Part shown: piece by piece, positions 13,753 through 27,033 of the stretch
How the letters are laid out: every line of letters starts with the position of its first letter
Numbering within the stretch: position 1 is the stretch's first letter
Assembly: GCF_022539315.1 (NCBI RefSeq)
Contig: NC_066319.1
Coordinates: 31,966,093-32,030,092 of the forward strand
Source of the DNA: Serinus canaria
Lineage: Eukaryota; Chordata; Aves; Passeriformes; Fringillidae
Reading direction: 5' to 3'
Length of the DNA: 64,000 nt
The notes under the pieces: model-generated
The model's database searches: none
Told to the model about the DNA's origin: nothing
Seen by the model: the letters and a program-made list of their open reading frames with translations, nothing else
Made by a program: the position numbers and the translations under genes

Positions 13753-16700
13753 GAACTTTACTGGAATATAGATGCTGCATCTTAGAGATTTATTTTGCAA
13801 ATAATAAAGCAACTAGCTTAGAACTAAAAAAAGAACTTCTCTAAAAGGCAACTTTCTGGACTTTACTAATCTTTGTTACATTTTAAATTTGGTAGGAGGC
13901 TCATCAAAGTGCCTTGTTTGACACAAGAATGTGTGCTGGTGGTTAAATGGCTGATGCAAGGGGTTTTGTTTAACTTGAAAACCACATAGCTTTCTTCATT
14001 TAGAAATTTACATTGGCTTCTTCTTGATGTAGGAGGAATGAGGTAATGAAGGGACTAGACATGGATATGATATCTGACTGAGACAGCATCATGCCACGGG
14101 CCAGATTTTCTGGCCTACTTTGCTCTGCTTCATGGTTCCTAAGGGGGAAAAATAGAAAGAAGCAGCAGACAGTGCTTTTCTCCTGTTTAGGGAGGAAAAA
14201 ATGCCTTTTTTCTGAAATGGTCACCCTGGGATCAAAAAAAAGAGTATGTTCCTAAATTCTTCGACCATTATATTGTTCATTTTTTACTTGGAATGACTGC
14301 CACTCAGTATGCACTAATGCTATAATTAGTGATATCTACAGAAACATATCATATTTCACTGGGGACTAGAGGTTCAAATGCCCTCTCACAACTCTGAGAG
14401 AATCCTGACATTTTACATAGAAATCCAAATTTTAGAACTTTTACTTGAAAGCACAACAAACAGGCAGCAGAGACTAACATGATGGCATGACTGGAGGTGA
14501 CACCCCAACAGAGGACACAGATAATAGATAAGTACAAAGTCATGATGAATAGGTCACCTGTATACACTCAGTACATTCCAAGAAATTTACTAGTTTATTT
14601 TTGTGCATTATGACAATTACTATGCCCTTGTTTACTTTTGCAAAATCATTAAGCACGTTACATCTCTGTATGATTTCAGGGAGCTCAGCCTTACTATCAG
14701 CAATATTTTTTAATTCATGATAATTATTTCAATGACTAAATAGGGGTTAAACTTGCATGTAGGATGTTAAATTCTGGAGAAGAAGGCGGTTTATGACATG
14801 AAAATAATTTAAATTTTAAACAGAAAACAGAACTCAAATAAAGGAAGATCACCTAAAATGAAACTAAATTTGAGTGGTAGCAGACTTTGAAGAGCAGAAC
14901 CACCAAATTTCACCAAGTAACTGAGCAGGAATTAATTCTCTTAGATAAAGGAAGAAAACAGCAACTAAAAGAAGCAATCAAATTTTCTTGTGCTTTTTAG
15001 GTGTTTTGTTTTCTCCAGTTCTTCTATTACTCTCTTATTCTTAGTGGAAAAGTCTCATATTCCTTTGTACTAATTCTCTTTGACAATAAGTTGGCAACTT
15101 TCTTGCAAAAATATGCTGGTGATGTTTTAGGTCGGCCTCACCCTTAGGGAGATAAGGGGCATGGGAGGAGTCTTTGTTTCTTGTCATGTAAAATATAGAG
15201 AGGTTTTTCTCCTTTGTTTCCATAAGCAAGAACTTCTATTTATTGCACAGCACAGAGTACTCAAAATACACTGTGATTGGGTTCAGATTACTTTTCCATG
15301 TAGCAGGTAACCTTTAACTGGCAAATGGGTGGTATGATATGGCTTTGAATGGCATCTCCTATATCATCTTCCCATAAAACCCCACTGAATAAGTACCAAA
15401 TAAAGAATATTTCTATCACCTGTCAGCCTATGCATAAAGGCATTAAAGTAGTTAAAAAATCAGCTAAGTGGTTTAGAAAGAAGAGTTTCAAAGACATAAC
15501 TTTTCTGAAGAAAAATGGAATTTTTCTAATGGAAAATTCCAAACTTACAACACTCATATCTCAAAACAAGAAAAAAATCAAAATTAATAAATTAAAAATG
15601 TATGACTGCTGTAATTAATATTATCTTATTATACCAAATATTTTCACTTCTAAAAATAGTAGATTTCTGTATATCACCATGAAATGTTTCATTAAAAGCT
15701 ATCCTAAGAAAATGTGTAATCATAAATGGTTTTTGACAGTCTCAGCTGCATCTGCTGTCTGCTTGAGCTGTATTGCATATAATACAGTGCTAGGCACCTT
15801 ACAAGAGGAAAGGCAGGAATGACCTCTGCTTTACTGAGGAATTTGCATTCAAAAAAGAGAGAATGTAAGAGATAGGAAGGGGAACAGATGAATCTTTGTT
15901 CCTTTCCCTGCCCACACCAGTCTCCTCTGTTCAAGTCTACATGTCCACCCAGCATCTCTCCCCGCCTTTGAATTCTAAGTCCACTTGTGAGTCACTCTCC
16001 AGTTTCAGCTTCGTTCAGACCTTCCACCTCTGGGCAACTGGTGTGCAGAGAAGTGCTTTCATGTCACTGCAAGGTGCCTCAGTAAAGGCTGTCTCACATG
16101 CATGGGTTCTGGTATTCTGGTACTGGATTAGTTGTACAGACAGACAGTCCAGACAGAAGCCAAGCCTTTTGGCAGCATCCTCTTTTTGTCCTCTGTCTCT
16201 TGCCCTCTTGCCCTGGTGTGCTGCTGGTGGCCCTTACACAGTTATCCAGAGTTGGTCTGATATGAGTTCCTGGGGATACTTGCCCAGGGTGTTCCTGAGC
16301 CATATGTTTGCATGCGTTTAACAACATTTTCCTTCTTTCTGCTGACATCCATCATTTATTTTTATCATGTTCCTCTTCTTCACCGATGCTACTGTATTAG
16401 GAAGAGGAGGGGAATGTGTAAGCATGAAGATGTGGATAGGGATGATTATTCTTTCTATGTGTGATGTGATGGCTGGGAAATATTTTACGTTTGTCAATGA
16501 AATCCCAAGTCTCAGTCGTGCATTTTTCATTGGTGCAGAATTATTGAGGGGTGTAGTTACATCATACTTCCTTGACTGCTTTTTCCTTCAAAATTTGTTT
16601 TGAAGGTTTAGGTGGTTGCTACTGATAATGTGTTCTGGTAAACAAAATGAAAACCAGTGCAAGTTATTGTATTTAACATGCACAGTGTCTGAGTGAGAGC

Positions 16701-17340
16701 TGATGGTGTTTGACCCTATCTGGGTTGGGCTTTGAGGAATTAACCAAGTGAACTCCAATATTCAACTTGCCTATATTCCTGATAACCTGCCTGCATTCAC
16801 TGTGTATCTGAACAGCCTTTGGACAAAATTCACCTTGTACCCAGGACCATTCTCAAAGGAAAAAACAAAACCAAACCAAAATAAACAAACTACCCTGGTT
16901 TCCTGAAGGGAATTATTTTTATGCTTTCCTCTGGGCACACACAGAAAACAATAATTTGTTAACAATGTCATGTTATAGAGAAAAATCTATATTTTCTCTA
17001 ATTGATGAAACAGTTATTTCAGTTTTTTATTTTATTGGTAATTAAATAGTTTATGCTTGATTATGTGCCTGTATAAAACATACTTGCATGCATTTTTTAC
17101 CTATCAGGCAGAATTCTCTATAAATGGTCAGTAAATCACACCAGTTTCTTTTTTTCTCTTTTTTTCTTCTTTCTTGATCAAGCAAACAGTATAGCAGTGC
17201 AGGGAAAATCTTACTGCCTGCTTAAGATGGAATTCTTCCTTGTGCCTCTCTTACTTAGAGGCATGTCTTAGAGAATTGATGGATTTTGGGACCTTGTCCT
17301 GTCTCCTTTCCTTTTCTGGTATATTTCTATTTAAAGTCTC
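13753..17340. other. Intergenic, no gene recognised
   Basis: This is AT-rich sequence with only chance-length open frames. The 141-codon frame at 15896-16321 has no recognisable domain and overlaps an antisense frame of similar quality. A possible ancient LINE relic lies at 15768-15885 and is listed separately. Nothing else stands out. Confidence 0.6.
15768..15885 (+). repeat. Possible ancient L2-type interspersed-repeat relic
   Basis: The word order 'acagtgctaggcacctta', 'aggcaggaatgacctctgc', 'gaggaatttgcattc' and 'gagaatgtaagagatagg' recalls the widely dispersed ancient vertebrate repeat segment with 'gtgctaggcac ... ctgcc ... aaggagctta.agtct'. Divergence is heavy, so family and strand are tentative. 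Confidence 0.3.
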
Positions 17341-17478
17341 ACTGTCAGATAAAAAGCCTGCATTTAGTGGCTCTGGCTCTAGAAGTTTCATCTTCTGTAA
17401 AAGAGGTAAAGGCTTAATATAAGAAACAAGCAGATAATAGCTACCTCACGCTGGTTGTCTGTAAGGCTTAATTCTTAG
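17341..17478 (+). repeat. MIR/CORE-SINE-like relic (sense)
   Basis: The segment contains AGTTTCATCTTCTGTAAAA, then CAGATAATAGCTACCTCAC, then GGTTGTCTGTAAGGCTTAA. This matches, in order, the MIR stretch 'cagtttcctcatctgtaaaatg..gataatagtacctacctcatagggttgttgtgaggatta'. An insertion of about 20 bp (near 17405-17425) separates the first two blocks. Confidence 0.5.
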
Positions 17479-18224
17479 GACCTCAAACAGTACTCAAAGT
17501 GGACTAGCCATGGGATCAAGCCTTTATGCAAAGACCTCCCAAGATTCCCTGGAGGAAAATGTGAATAATGTTCAAAGGAAAAGGCTCACTCTGTGATTAT
17601 TTTTATTAGGTGTCATTATTTTTATTAGGATTACTGTTAGCATTCATATCTTACCTTTCTTTAAAATCGCCTCCATTGTACCAGAAGAGAGGTGGAGAGA
17701 ATAGTGTCCTTTTCACCCAGCTCCCCAGTAGTGTTTTGGGACAAGCTGTGGTGATAACAGAGGCAGCATCATGTGAGTTTTAGCATGAATAGGCTGCCAT
17801 GTCTCAGCTGTGGTGTCGTTCCCAGTGCTTTGGAGCCTATATATTCCTGGCAGTTGTCCTGTGAAGGAAGTAGTTTGTGTGTTGATGGATACCATGCAAA
17901 TTGCTCTGTCTGAAGGAGCTCTTGCACAATCAACCTATTTGAGAGGAGAAAAAAATAGATTCCCTCTGTCTCTGTAATGCTGTCACTCAAACCACACCTA
18001 AATATCAGTAGGAGACTGAAAGTTTGTGGAATTGTTGGTTTTGGCTAGCAATCACTCTGCAGAATACTGCCAGATCCTGAGCTCAGTGACATGAGGATAA
18101 ATTCAAAACTCAGCTGAAATGGCTTAAATACTCCAGGTTTACATCAAAGCAGTGTAGCCAGCATGACCTAACTGTGCAAACGACCATCTAAGACAAAGAA
18201 AAGCACTCTAAAATTATTTGTGCA

Positions 18225-18325
18225 AATGCTTGTGAAATTCTGAGGAGTATTTTCTGCTTTACATACTTTTCATTACTCTTCACAACAATTTAAAGGAAGC
18301 TACCACCATTGTCAAAGCAAATTAA
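18225..18325 (-). repeat. MIR/CORE-SINE-like relic (antisense)
   Basis: TGCTTTACATACTTTTCATT followed by ACTCTTCACAACAA and AGCTACCACCATTGTC resembles the reverse complement of the MIR 3' half ('gctttacat..attaactcatttaatcctcacaacaaccctatgaggtaggtactattatt'). Order and spacing fit; divergence is high. Confidence 0.4.
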
Positions 18326-21300
18326 CTTGTTCTTTGAAAATCAATCTTCCTTTTTTTAGGTGTATACTGTATATCCTCAGACATTTTTTTTTGCCAGTGA
18401 TGGTTTGACACGTTTTTATCTCCATGAACAACAAAGCCATGTATAATTCCATGCAATTGTCTTTTAAGATATGAAGGAGGAAAAAAAACCATAATTTACA
18501 ACACAAATATATTAGGTTTTTCTATAAAAAGCATCACATGTATTGATCAAAATGACTTTCTTTACAATATTTGAAGCTCAAAAGAGAACTAATTGTATTA
18601 CACGTTATAAGTGCATATTATCCCATTCAAGCTGTGCCAAACAGGAAAATTGACAAGAAAGCATCTACATTAGAGTCACACACCTCCAAGTTGTTATCAG
18701 ATGACTGTCTCCTTATAGTGAAGTGATATTACTCTAAAGGACCTTTTCAGATGCCTTCTTAAAGGAGTTAGGAATATCTCTATTAATCTTTATGCAGATT
18801 AGAAACACCTTCCACATATATCTTGCATTTCTGTACCTCTTAGTTTCCAGATATATTTGTTGATGACTGATGCACAGTCTTTCAACATAATGAAACTGCT
18901 GCTCATATAATTCAAAAACCCAAAGTAAGACAGTTAATCTAAAGCACATCCATACATTCTTATAAACAGTAGAGGATGAAAACAAAATTGTCATGTATGC
19001 ATACACAGCGTATATATTCTATAATAATCTCTTCCTAATCAGCTGTGCACTTTATAAAACAATGTAAGAGAAATGACAATGCTGTCATTTGTATATTCTC
19101 CCTCAGTTCTCTAATGGAAAGCTTTTTTTTTTTTCCTTGCCAACTCATTCCTGACAATGTTAATGATTCACTATAAAGCAGCTTCTGTGCTATGATTTGT
19201 GACATTCAGGCTGGTTAGATGGGAGGACTAGGCAGGTTTCTGGGGAGTGTTTTGGATGCAGAAATGCCTTGAAGATAGCACTTTATTATATTTAGGACAA
19301 GTATGACATCCCACTTCAAGGAATAGGCCCCTATACATATTGAGAAGGGATTTCTATGGTTTAAGTGGGGAGGAGAAGGTTAGTTTAAAAGAATGCCTCT
19401 GTGTTTTTTGAGACGACATAAAGATAGGAGGTAGAGAAATGGAGGCAGGAGGCAGAAGGATTATGGATAATGGAAGAATTTTGCCTGAGGGTATGTGCCT
19501 GCTTTGCCTATTCCTGTATAACTAGAATATTTATAATTCAAATACTTATCTTTAATAATTAAAAATGAAGGAATATTAAAGACAAAAGGTAGAGAATATT
19601 ATGTACACATATGTAGGCATCATGCATTAAATCCCTACACTTGCAAAAATATAGCAAGAGGTAGATTTAAAGGAGGTTAAAAAAGTGAATATTTTAAAAT
19701 GTCTCAAAAAAAGAATTTCTAATTCACTCCAGTTCTGCCAGAAATGATACCCCTTACTTATTTCTACACATAACTAGTCATGGAGAGAGCTACTAAAAAT
19801 ACACTGCACGGTGGCTTGACATCAGCACATCAACAATTAAAAAGTGGATACAAATATTTCAGGTTTTCACAACCTTAAAAGTTTTGCTCATGATTTATGA
19901 AAACATCAGAATTGCCAGGGCAATTGCATTTTGCTTTTACAGGACACTTAGTTACATAGCTTAAGTAAATTGCTAGTTGCAACAGAATGTAATATTCTAC
20001 CACCTTCAGTAGCACCCTCTGATCTGCTTTCCACAGACAGCAAAGAAACAAAGAAAAACAGCCATTGCTGTGGATAGAGAAGAGTGTTTGAAAAGAGAAA
20101 GAGACCTCAAATATGCCCTTAGGTATTATAAAGCTGTCAATTACAAGCAGTAAAACAATACAAAGGCTGCAACAAATAATTTATAAAGAGAAAATTATAC
20201 AAACAAATAATAGCAGAAATTAATCCATTATCTTTGAATAATTTGAAAGATGCTATTTCAAATATTATAAGTTAGCATAACAAAAAGAAAAAGGTTATGG
20301 TTAAATGAAAGGTTATATTTCAGAAACAGAAATCTTATACACCAAAATATCAGTAAATCAAAGATTCAAGTCATATTACTCACTAAAGGTAAAGTAGTTC
20401 AATTTTGAAGTAGCTTGGCTACATGAAATTGAATTTATGGATGATAGGTTAAACTAATGCTTGAAAATCAGAGGTGTTAATATTTACACCTTTGCTCATT
20501 ACAGCAAGGAAAAGACTAATGAAGAATTAGACATCCAAGTGTCTTTACTCTTCCATCAAACAGAGTAATCTGTGGCTGAACATTATTAGAACCTGACAAT
20601 AAGAGCTCTTCTTTTATATACATATATGAAATAACGTTTTAAAATGGATGCTAAAACACCTGATGACAGGTTTAATATATTTATGCTGATACAAAATTAG
20701 AACTATTGAATAAGACTAATGAAATCATTATTCCAAATGGAGAAAGCATTTGTAATCTGAAAATATACTGGAAAAAGTAGTGAAATGCTACTATTGAAAT
20801 ATGAGTACATTCTATATAATCTACTTCATCCTTCTAACCCTGCAAATTTAGATTGACCGTGTTACTTACTTGGGGCTTTTGATAGGTGCCTGAAATATTA
20901 CAGATCAAATAAACAAGTGTGAAGATCACTGGTTTTTAAGTATAAATGTCCAAACAAGAATTTTGATGTTTTGGGGAGTTAGTTGGTTGGTTTGGTTTGA
21001 TTTTATTTTTTCCTAGGAAATGTCAGGAATATATTTTCTCTTAGCACATGAGCCACTTGCTATCCCATTCAACGAAGCGGTGTCATTGACTTCTGCCAGT
21101 TTTAGGTTCAGCTCATAGGACAGGGAAACAAGACAGAAAATATTATAGCATTTCAGGACTTATAGTGTCAGTCTTAAACACCCCTGGAAAAGGGGTGTGT
21201 AAGTAGCAAGGGAATACAATGCCACCAGCATTACCTGCTCAATGCCAGAGTGACAAAGGCTTTAGGTAGGGCTGGGACTTGGGACACAGCACTCAGCACT

Positions 21301-24300
21301 GGTGATGAGGAGTCCTGGGGTGGACCCAGGACAGCGTGCCTGCAGGAACCTGAACCTCTCCTCTCTTTGTCTTGCAGCCACTGCAGCAGAGGCTCAAGGC
21401 AAGCCACAGGTTGTCTTTGCCCACATCCTGTCAACACAGGTTGATGATGATGAGTAATAGATGGGAAAGATATGTGATGCTTAATTAATTGCATTTGACT
21501 GCTGTGCTCTTCTTTTCTTTTTTCCTTTTTTTCCTTTTGGGTTTTTGGGTTTTTTTTTTGTTTAATTTCTTTTTGACATATGCATTTTAAGTTTCTAGTA
21601 ATTACAAGCTTTTATTTTTGGAGAGTGCTTTTGTGAAGAGGAGCTGTTGAAAGAAATTTTATAGTAGTTTATCCAAACACCGATACTAACTGTTTGTGAG
21701 CTTTGTATGGAGACAGTGGTGTCTTTGGAGCTTTGCACTTTAAAATAAAAGTAATTTCTTCATCTATGCACATCTATTCATTTCAAAAGCCATTGTAACA
21801 AAGGAAAGGAAAGGATTTTTTTTTAAAAATTGATACAGGACAATATTATAGATCAAGTAGATCAGAAATGAAAAGCTGTTAGACCTCAGTATATTCTTTG
21901 ATCCAAACACAGCCCAGAACCCTTTCCTAAATTTGTATTTGTCTAGTGAATACTTTGATCAGCCTTTCCATGCCATCTACTTCTTCAGCCCAGAGAGATA
22001 CCTCTAGTTCTTCTTTCCAAGTACTTTTGCAATCAGGACATCTTCTAAAAAAAGGTCACTGTTGAGCTTTGCCCTTATGGCTGCTCCAACACACACCTAC
22101 AAATACAAGAAACAAGAATTAAAAGAAAAAAAAATATTAGTGAAAAAATGGAGTTTGGTGTCTTGAAGTAAAAAAAAGGTTAAGTCCAAACAAACCCACT
22201 CTTCCTGATATACAAACTTGTCTGGGCTAGCTTCTCCTTCTTCCTCTTTCAAAATGTTAAGGAATTAATGAGAGTAGAATGAAAAACAGAAGAAAATAAG
22301 CCTGTATTCGCATGCAAGCAGGAGGAATACAGGAGGTGAAGTGGTGTGCCCATGAATGAAATGAATATCTAACTTGTCAACCAGCTGATGACATGAGCCT
22401 GCTTGGATGCTTGAAAAGCATCCTGTCTGCTATCACAGAAAGGAGGAACTCAGCAAGTGCTGAACTAGACAGAGAGCATTTAGTAGCACAAAAGTGATTT
22501 CATCAATGCCACATAGGATTGCAGTGGAGTGACAGAGCAGGGAAGATGAGCAGTGGACTACAATATCTGTGGACTTCAGCAGAGACTCCACAGTTAATTT
22601 CAGAAGAATTACAAACTGCTGGCAAACAGTTGGGAGCACTGGAACAAAAATTATTGCTCTCTCAAAATTCTGTATTCTTTAGGTGCTAAACCTGCTATCC
22701 TGTGAGTATTAAACACTGCAAAAATTGTCTTTTGAAATACGCAGTATTTGTCTGGGTGAGCCTTTTCCTATGCTTGATGGTCCCTTTGTAACACAAGGAG
22801 AAGATAGCCTCTTTTTAAAAATGAATAACATAGCCTCTGCCTGAAGCTGAACATGCTTAACTTTTAAACATATTTCATAATTATAACATGGAAAATACCT
22901 TCCTTTTAAAATGAGGTGGTTACAGAAGCAGCAAGTGGCTGTCTGTGTGAGTTCACTCAACTATAGGTTCTCAGATACCTTCTAAAAAATCCAGCCTTAT
23001 GGGGACGTGAATAAGCCTGCACTGAGATGGGTGCAGTCTGTTCCTGGAATTCCTCTTCAGTATTATCACATCTTTTTTTTGAATGTCATTCTGCTGGGTA
23101 GAGAACAGGTGATGATGTATTTTAAGCTCTTCTTTCATGGCGTGGAAAACTGTGGTCAGTTTTGAACAGAGGCATCCCAGAATATGAAGGTAAGTTGCTG
23201 AACATTGGATTTGCATCCTCATCTTCGTAGTACAGTTGCTACAAGTGTTTGATCTATGCTCAGTAAAGCAGTTTGGTCCAGTAGCCTGTCAAGTAGCAGT
23301 TGTAGTAGCAGTAGTGAATATTTTCATGCTAAATCATACTGGTATGAATAACACCTCCAGAAAGGAACAAGAAACTTGGTATACTCCTCTGGTTATCCAA
23401 CTGCATGTATGAGGATGATCTTTGGTTTGGCAAAGAGGGTGGGGATCTGCTGTGTCTGTACTTGAGCAGTGCTCATGAGAACTGGAAGCAGAGAGAAAAT
23501 TACATGGATTTAGAGTTCATGAAAAGAGAAAATGTATAGATATGAAGGAAGTAGAAGGACCAGAATGCATGGATACAGATAACTGCAAACAAAAGTTCAC
23601 TAATCACGTATTTTTGGACCAGTCCAGGTATTCCTAGCAAATTACAGCCAAACTTCAAAACAAATGCAATTCCCCACACTTTCAGGAGATTTGGTCTGCT
23701 CAGACTTCATGCCTATGACTGGCATGTATAAGGGTAGAGGGTATGAGAGTATGGATACCTACATATGTGTAGACAGATCCTCAGTTCATACACCAAATTT
23801 TATGCCAGAAACCACTGATGTCTAGAATAAAAATGAAGGAAATTGGCAGGACATCATGGATTCCAAGATATTTATAAACTTGGAAAGCTTTAACAATGTA
23901 AAGCTGTGTTAAGATGGAGCCAACTACTGAGAATGCTGGCAGCCTGGAAGCTAAAAAGCTCTGTATGTTCATCTATAGTTGTGTTTGAGCATGTTTCAGC
24001 ATATTTGTGCTGTTCTTGTAATATACTAAAACTCAAAGTATCTCTCTCAACCTGTCAAGAGCCAAGTCCATTGTTTCCTTTTGCTATTAAATTTCTGTTT
24101 TTCTTTTTCACTATCTCACACCCAAACTCTTAATTAGTGCTGTGTTTGTATAGAAATTTAAATTACCTTAAAAATTACGTGTTGACCAACGGAACATAAT
24201 AGTGCTTTCACAACTTCTACAACACTTGTTCTTGATAAAGAGAAGAAAACCTCAAACTCTAAAATTAATGAAAATTCTTTAATGTCATTATCATAACATT

Positions 24301-25505
24301 TAAACCAACTTCTAAAAATAACGTGCTTAAAAACAGCTCAGTAATTACAAAAGCCTGTCCAATAGGCAGCATACAGAAACACACACTTGGGATCTTCCAT
24401 GTGGTGACAAAACAGCTGAAGTAGCTGGGAAGGCTTTAGGTTTACATCTGAAGTGATGTTGCCCACGGCTAGAACACAGTGTATATGCTCAGACATGCAA
24501 CTTTCATTCAAAACAGAATGTGTGTAAAGAATTAAGGCACCAAGAGACATAAAAAAAAAAAAATCAAATATTTAGTTGCCTAATTGCCAATGCTAGTCTG
24601 AGTAATAAACAAAATGTGTTAGATACACTAATTTATAGAGAGCAATTATATATGATTAATACCACATCTAGTGGAATGATTCATATCATTGGAATGTTAA
24701 AATCACTGGCCATGAAATGTTAGGAAAGAGAGGGATACTACTGGAAAAGCAGTGGATGATGCATACAAAAGGTAGCTTTATCTGGTCTAAAACTATTGAC
24801 AAAGTAAAAAAAAATATTTGCCATGCAGCAGGTACCAGATTGAATTTAGGAAGAGGTTGAACAGCTCTTTAAAAATCTCTCTGAAATGGCTAGATCGAAA
24901 AACTGCTTTGTGAGGATGTTAATCAGGAGTAATGTGCAGGAAATTTTACCCATTGAAAGATCCTTGGAGCCTCTGAAAACTCTGGACAACCTTCTGCAAA
25001 ACTATTTAAAGAAATTCAATAAAGTTCAAGAAGTAACTTTGATCTTATGGATAAAGAATGATTTACCAAGAGTTATCAAGGTATTAGTGGACACAGCATA
25101 ACTTTCCATTTGTGTGCAAACAAGCTACAGTTCCATTCTGTAGTCAAGCAGCCAGAAGTATTTCAGGAGTGAAATATCAGATTGCATTTTTCTTTCCATC
25201 TTGTCTTGTGTCTGAGTGAGGGGCTCCCAGCTCCTGCTGGTTTCAGAACTCAGTAGGAGCCAAGAGCTAGGAAAATACCTTTCTCCAGATCTCATGGCTC
25301 ATTGTTTATGGTGCTGGACCAACCCTGCTGTGTGACACTCTAAACCCCTGCATTTATCACTCACACTGAGGGTGGCTGAGCCCTGGGGCAGGAGACACAC
25401 ACAGATACAGCTAAAGCCAGCTTTGATTTGAGAGGAACAGAGAGCTTAAAGATAGATGTGTATGGTAACTGGGACCTTTCTAATCATAATTTGTGGACTG
25501 CTGAA
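18326..25505. other. Intergenic, no gene recognised
   Basis: This is AT-rich desert sequence. The only notable frames are short ones (for example 71 codons at 24886-25101 and 87 codons antisense at 21231-21494) without family resemblance. A T-rich patch lies at 21505-21575. A fragment 'cattgacttctgccagtttt' near 21087 recalls palindromic sauropsid repeats but is too short to call. Confidence 0.6.
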
Positions 25506-25915
25506 AAGGAAGGAAGGAAGGAAGGAAGGAAGGAAGGAAGGAAGGAAGGAAGGAAGGAAGGAAGGAAGGAAGGAAGGAAGGAAGGAAGGAAGGAAGGAAG
25601 GAAGGAAGGAAGGAAGGAAGGAAGGAAGGAAGGAAGGAAGGAGGAAGGAAGGAAGGAAGGAAGGAAGGAAGGAAGGAAGGAAGGAAGGAAGGAAGGAAGG
25701 AAGGAGGAGGAAGGAAGGAAGGAAGGAGGAAGGAAGGAAGGAAGGAAGGAAGGAAGGAAGGAAGGAAGGAAGGAGGAAGGAAGGAAGGAAGGAAGGAAGG
25801 AAGGAAGGAAGGAAGGAAGGAAGGAAGGAAGGAGGAAGGAAGGAAGGAAGGAAGGAAGGAAGGAAGGAAGGAAGGAAGGAAGGAAGGAAGGAAGAAGGAA
25901 GGAAGGAAGGAAGGA
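25506..25915. repeat. Long (GGAA)n tetranucleotide microsatellite
   Basis: About 410 bp of GGAA units are broken by occasional 3-bp GGA or GAA units (near 25641, 25705, 25727, 25772, 25832 and 25893). The + strand is purine-only throughout. Because the unit is 4 bp and lacks stop trinucleotides, all three frames on each strand stay open, giving artificial Gly-Arg-Lys-Glu or Pro-Ser-Phe-Leu frames; these are not genes. GGAA is the ETS-factor core, and mirror-symmetric purine tracts can form triplex DNA. Length is likely polymorphic and may be mis-sized in the assembly. Confidence 0.97.
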
Positions 25916-26635
25916 CTCTAGCAATAGAACAAAACTGAGAATTTTCAAAAATTTTCTAAACTGAAAATTGTCTCTATCAGGAGTCAAAATATTTTTAAAT
26001 ACAGAAGGGAAATGAGACACTGATAAGAGTGGATAAAAATCAACAACAGCAGAATGCAAATAACTGAAATATCTAAAAACTGTATGTCCCATAGTGTTCA
26101 TAAAAATATTACTGCTGGTTTTGTAGTATATAAGAAAAAATAGTTCTTAGTGATGACAGGTGCCTACTATGCATCAAATGTAAAATTATGAGTTTACAGA
26201 AGAGGAAGAATTCAGCAAATGTTTATTTTCTGGAAAGATTATGCTTTTGAATTTCATAGAAAAGAAAAGTAATATTCATTAGTAACAATAAAGAGGACAT
26301 CATCTAAGACATTGTCTAAGAAACTCCACAAGATAATAGTGTTGGCATTTAACAAACCTTGGAAAAATTAATCTTAAAAAGAAAAGTCTTCATGGCTGTA
26401 GCCTACACTGCTGACATGAATCCTGAATTAAGTAGTAGTAATAAGGTGATGTAACCAGTGAAGAATTGAATGTGATAGCATAATGTAGAGGAATGTGGTT
26501 GTGTGGAAAACATTCCATCCTCATCTGGTTTGGTGATAGTGTTATAGGTCTGATTGTTAAATATACCTACATCTGTTGTAGTCAGAATAAAAATCAATCT
26601 CTTTTCTTAGTGAAGATAAAATAGAACAGATTACT

Positions 26636-26692
26636 AGATTATAGATAATAGATTATAGATTATAGATGATTATAGATTATTATAGATTATAG
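26636..26692. repeat. Degenerate (GATTATA)n microsatellite
   Basis: About eight GATTATA/GATAATA units lie in tandem with small indels, followed by ordinary sequence at GTTAGC. It is a simple repeat. Confidence 0.85.
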
Positions 26693-26954
26693 TTAGCAAA
26701 AGCATGAAGAAAATATTTCTAATAATAGAAAAGATTTTATTCCAACAGAGAAAGGCATGCTAGGACTAGTTTGAAGACTTTGTTATATAAACATAAATTA
26801 GAAACACATAGTAAAAACTATGTTTATTAAACTGTGGAACTATCTATTTGCAATTTTCAAAACAAAACTAGGCTTTTCCCAAATGCACAGAATCTTAAAC
26901 AGAAATATGAGTATAGTGTAAAATTTAGGTGGCACTTTTGTTGATTGTTATGTC

Positions 26955-27033
26955 TTCGGGCCTTAAAATCTGCAAAACTTTCTTTTAAAACAAAAAGAAT
27001 TTTGCCATTGACTTCAGTAGGAATAGTTCTTTT
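26955..27033. repeat. Possible ancient sauropsid palindromic repeat relic
   Basis: The stretch starts with TCGGGCCTTAAAATCTGCAA and contains GCCATTGACTTCAGTAGGAA. Sequences of the type 'gggcc..atcctgcaaa ... cattgacttcaatgggact' are dispersed in turtle, crocodilian and bird genomes. Only the two ends are recognisable. Confidence 0.35.

Noticed and set aside
24886..25101. 71-codon helical-looking frame, possible processed-gene fragment
   Set aside because: I could not connect it to any known protein, and there is no poly-A tail or target duplication around it.
25428..26101. Open frames of 160-205 codons on both strands through the GGAA array
   Set aside because: A 4-bp unit without stop trinucleotides keeps every frame open. 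The products are pure Gly-Arg-Lys-Glu or Pro-Ser-Phe-Leu repeats, so this is a microsatellite, not a gene.
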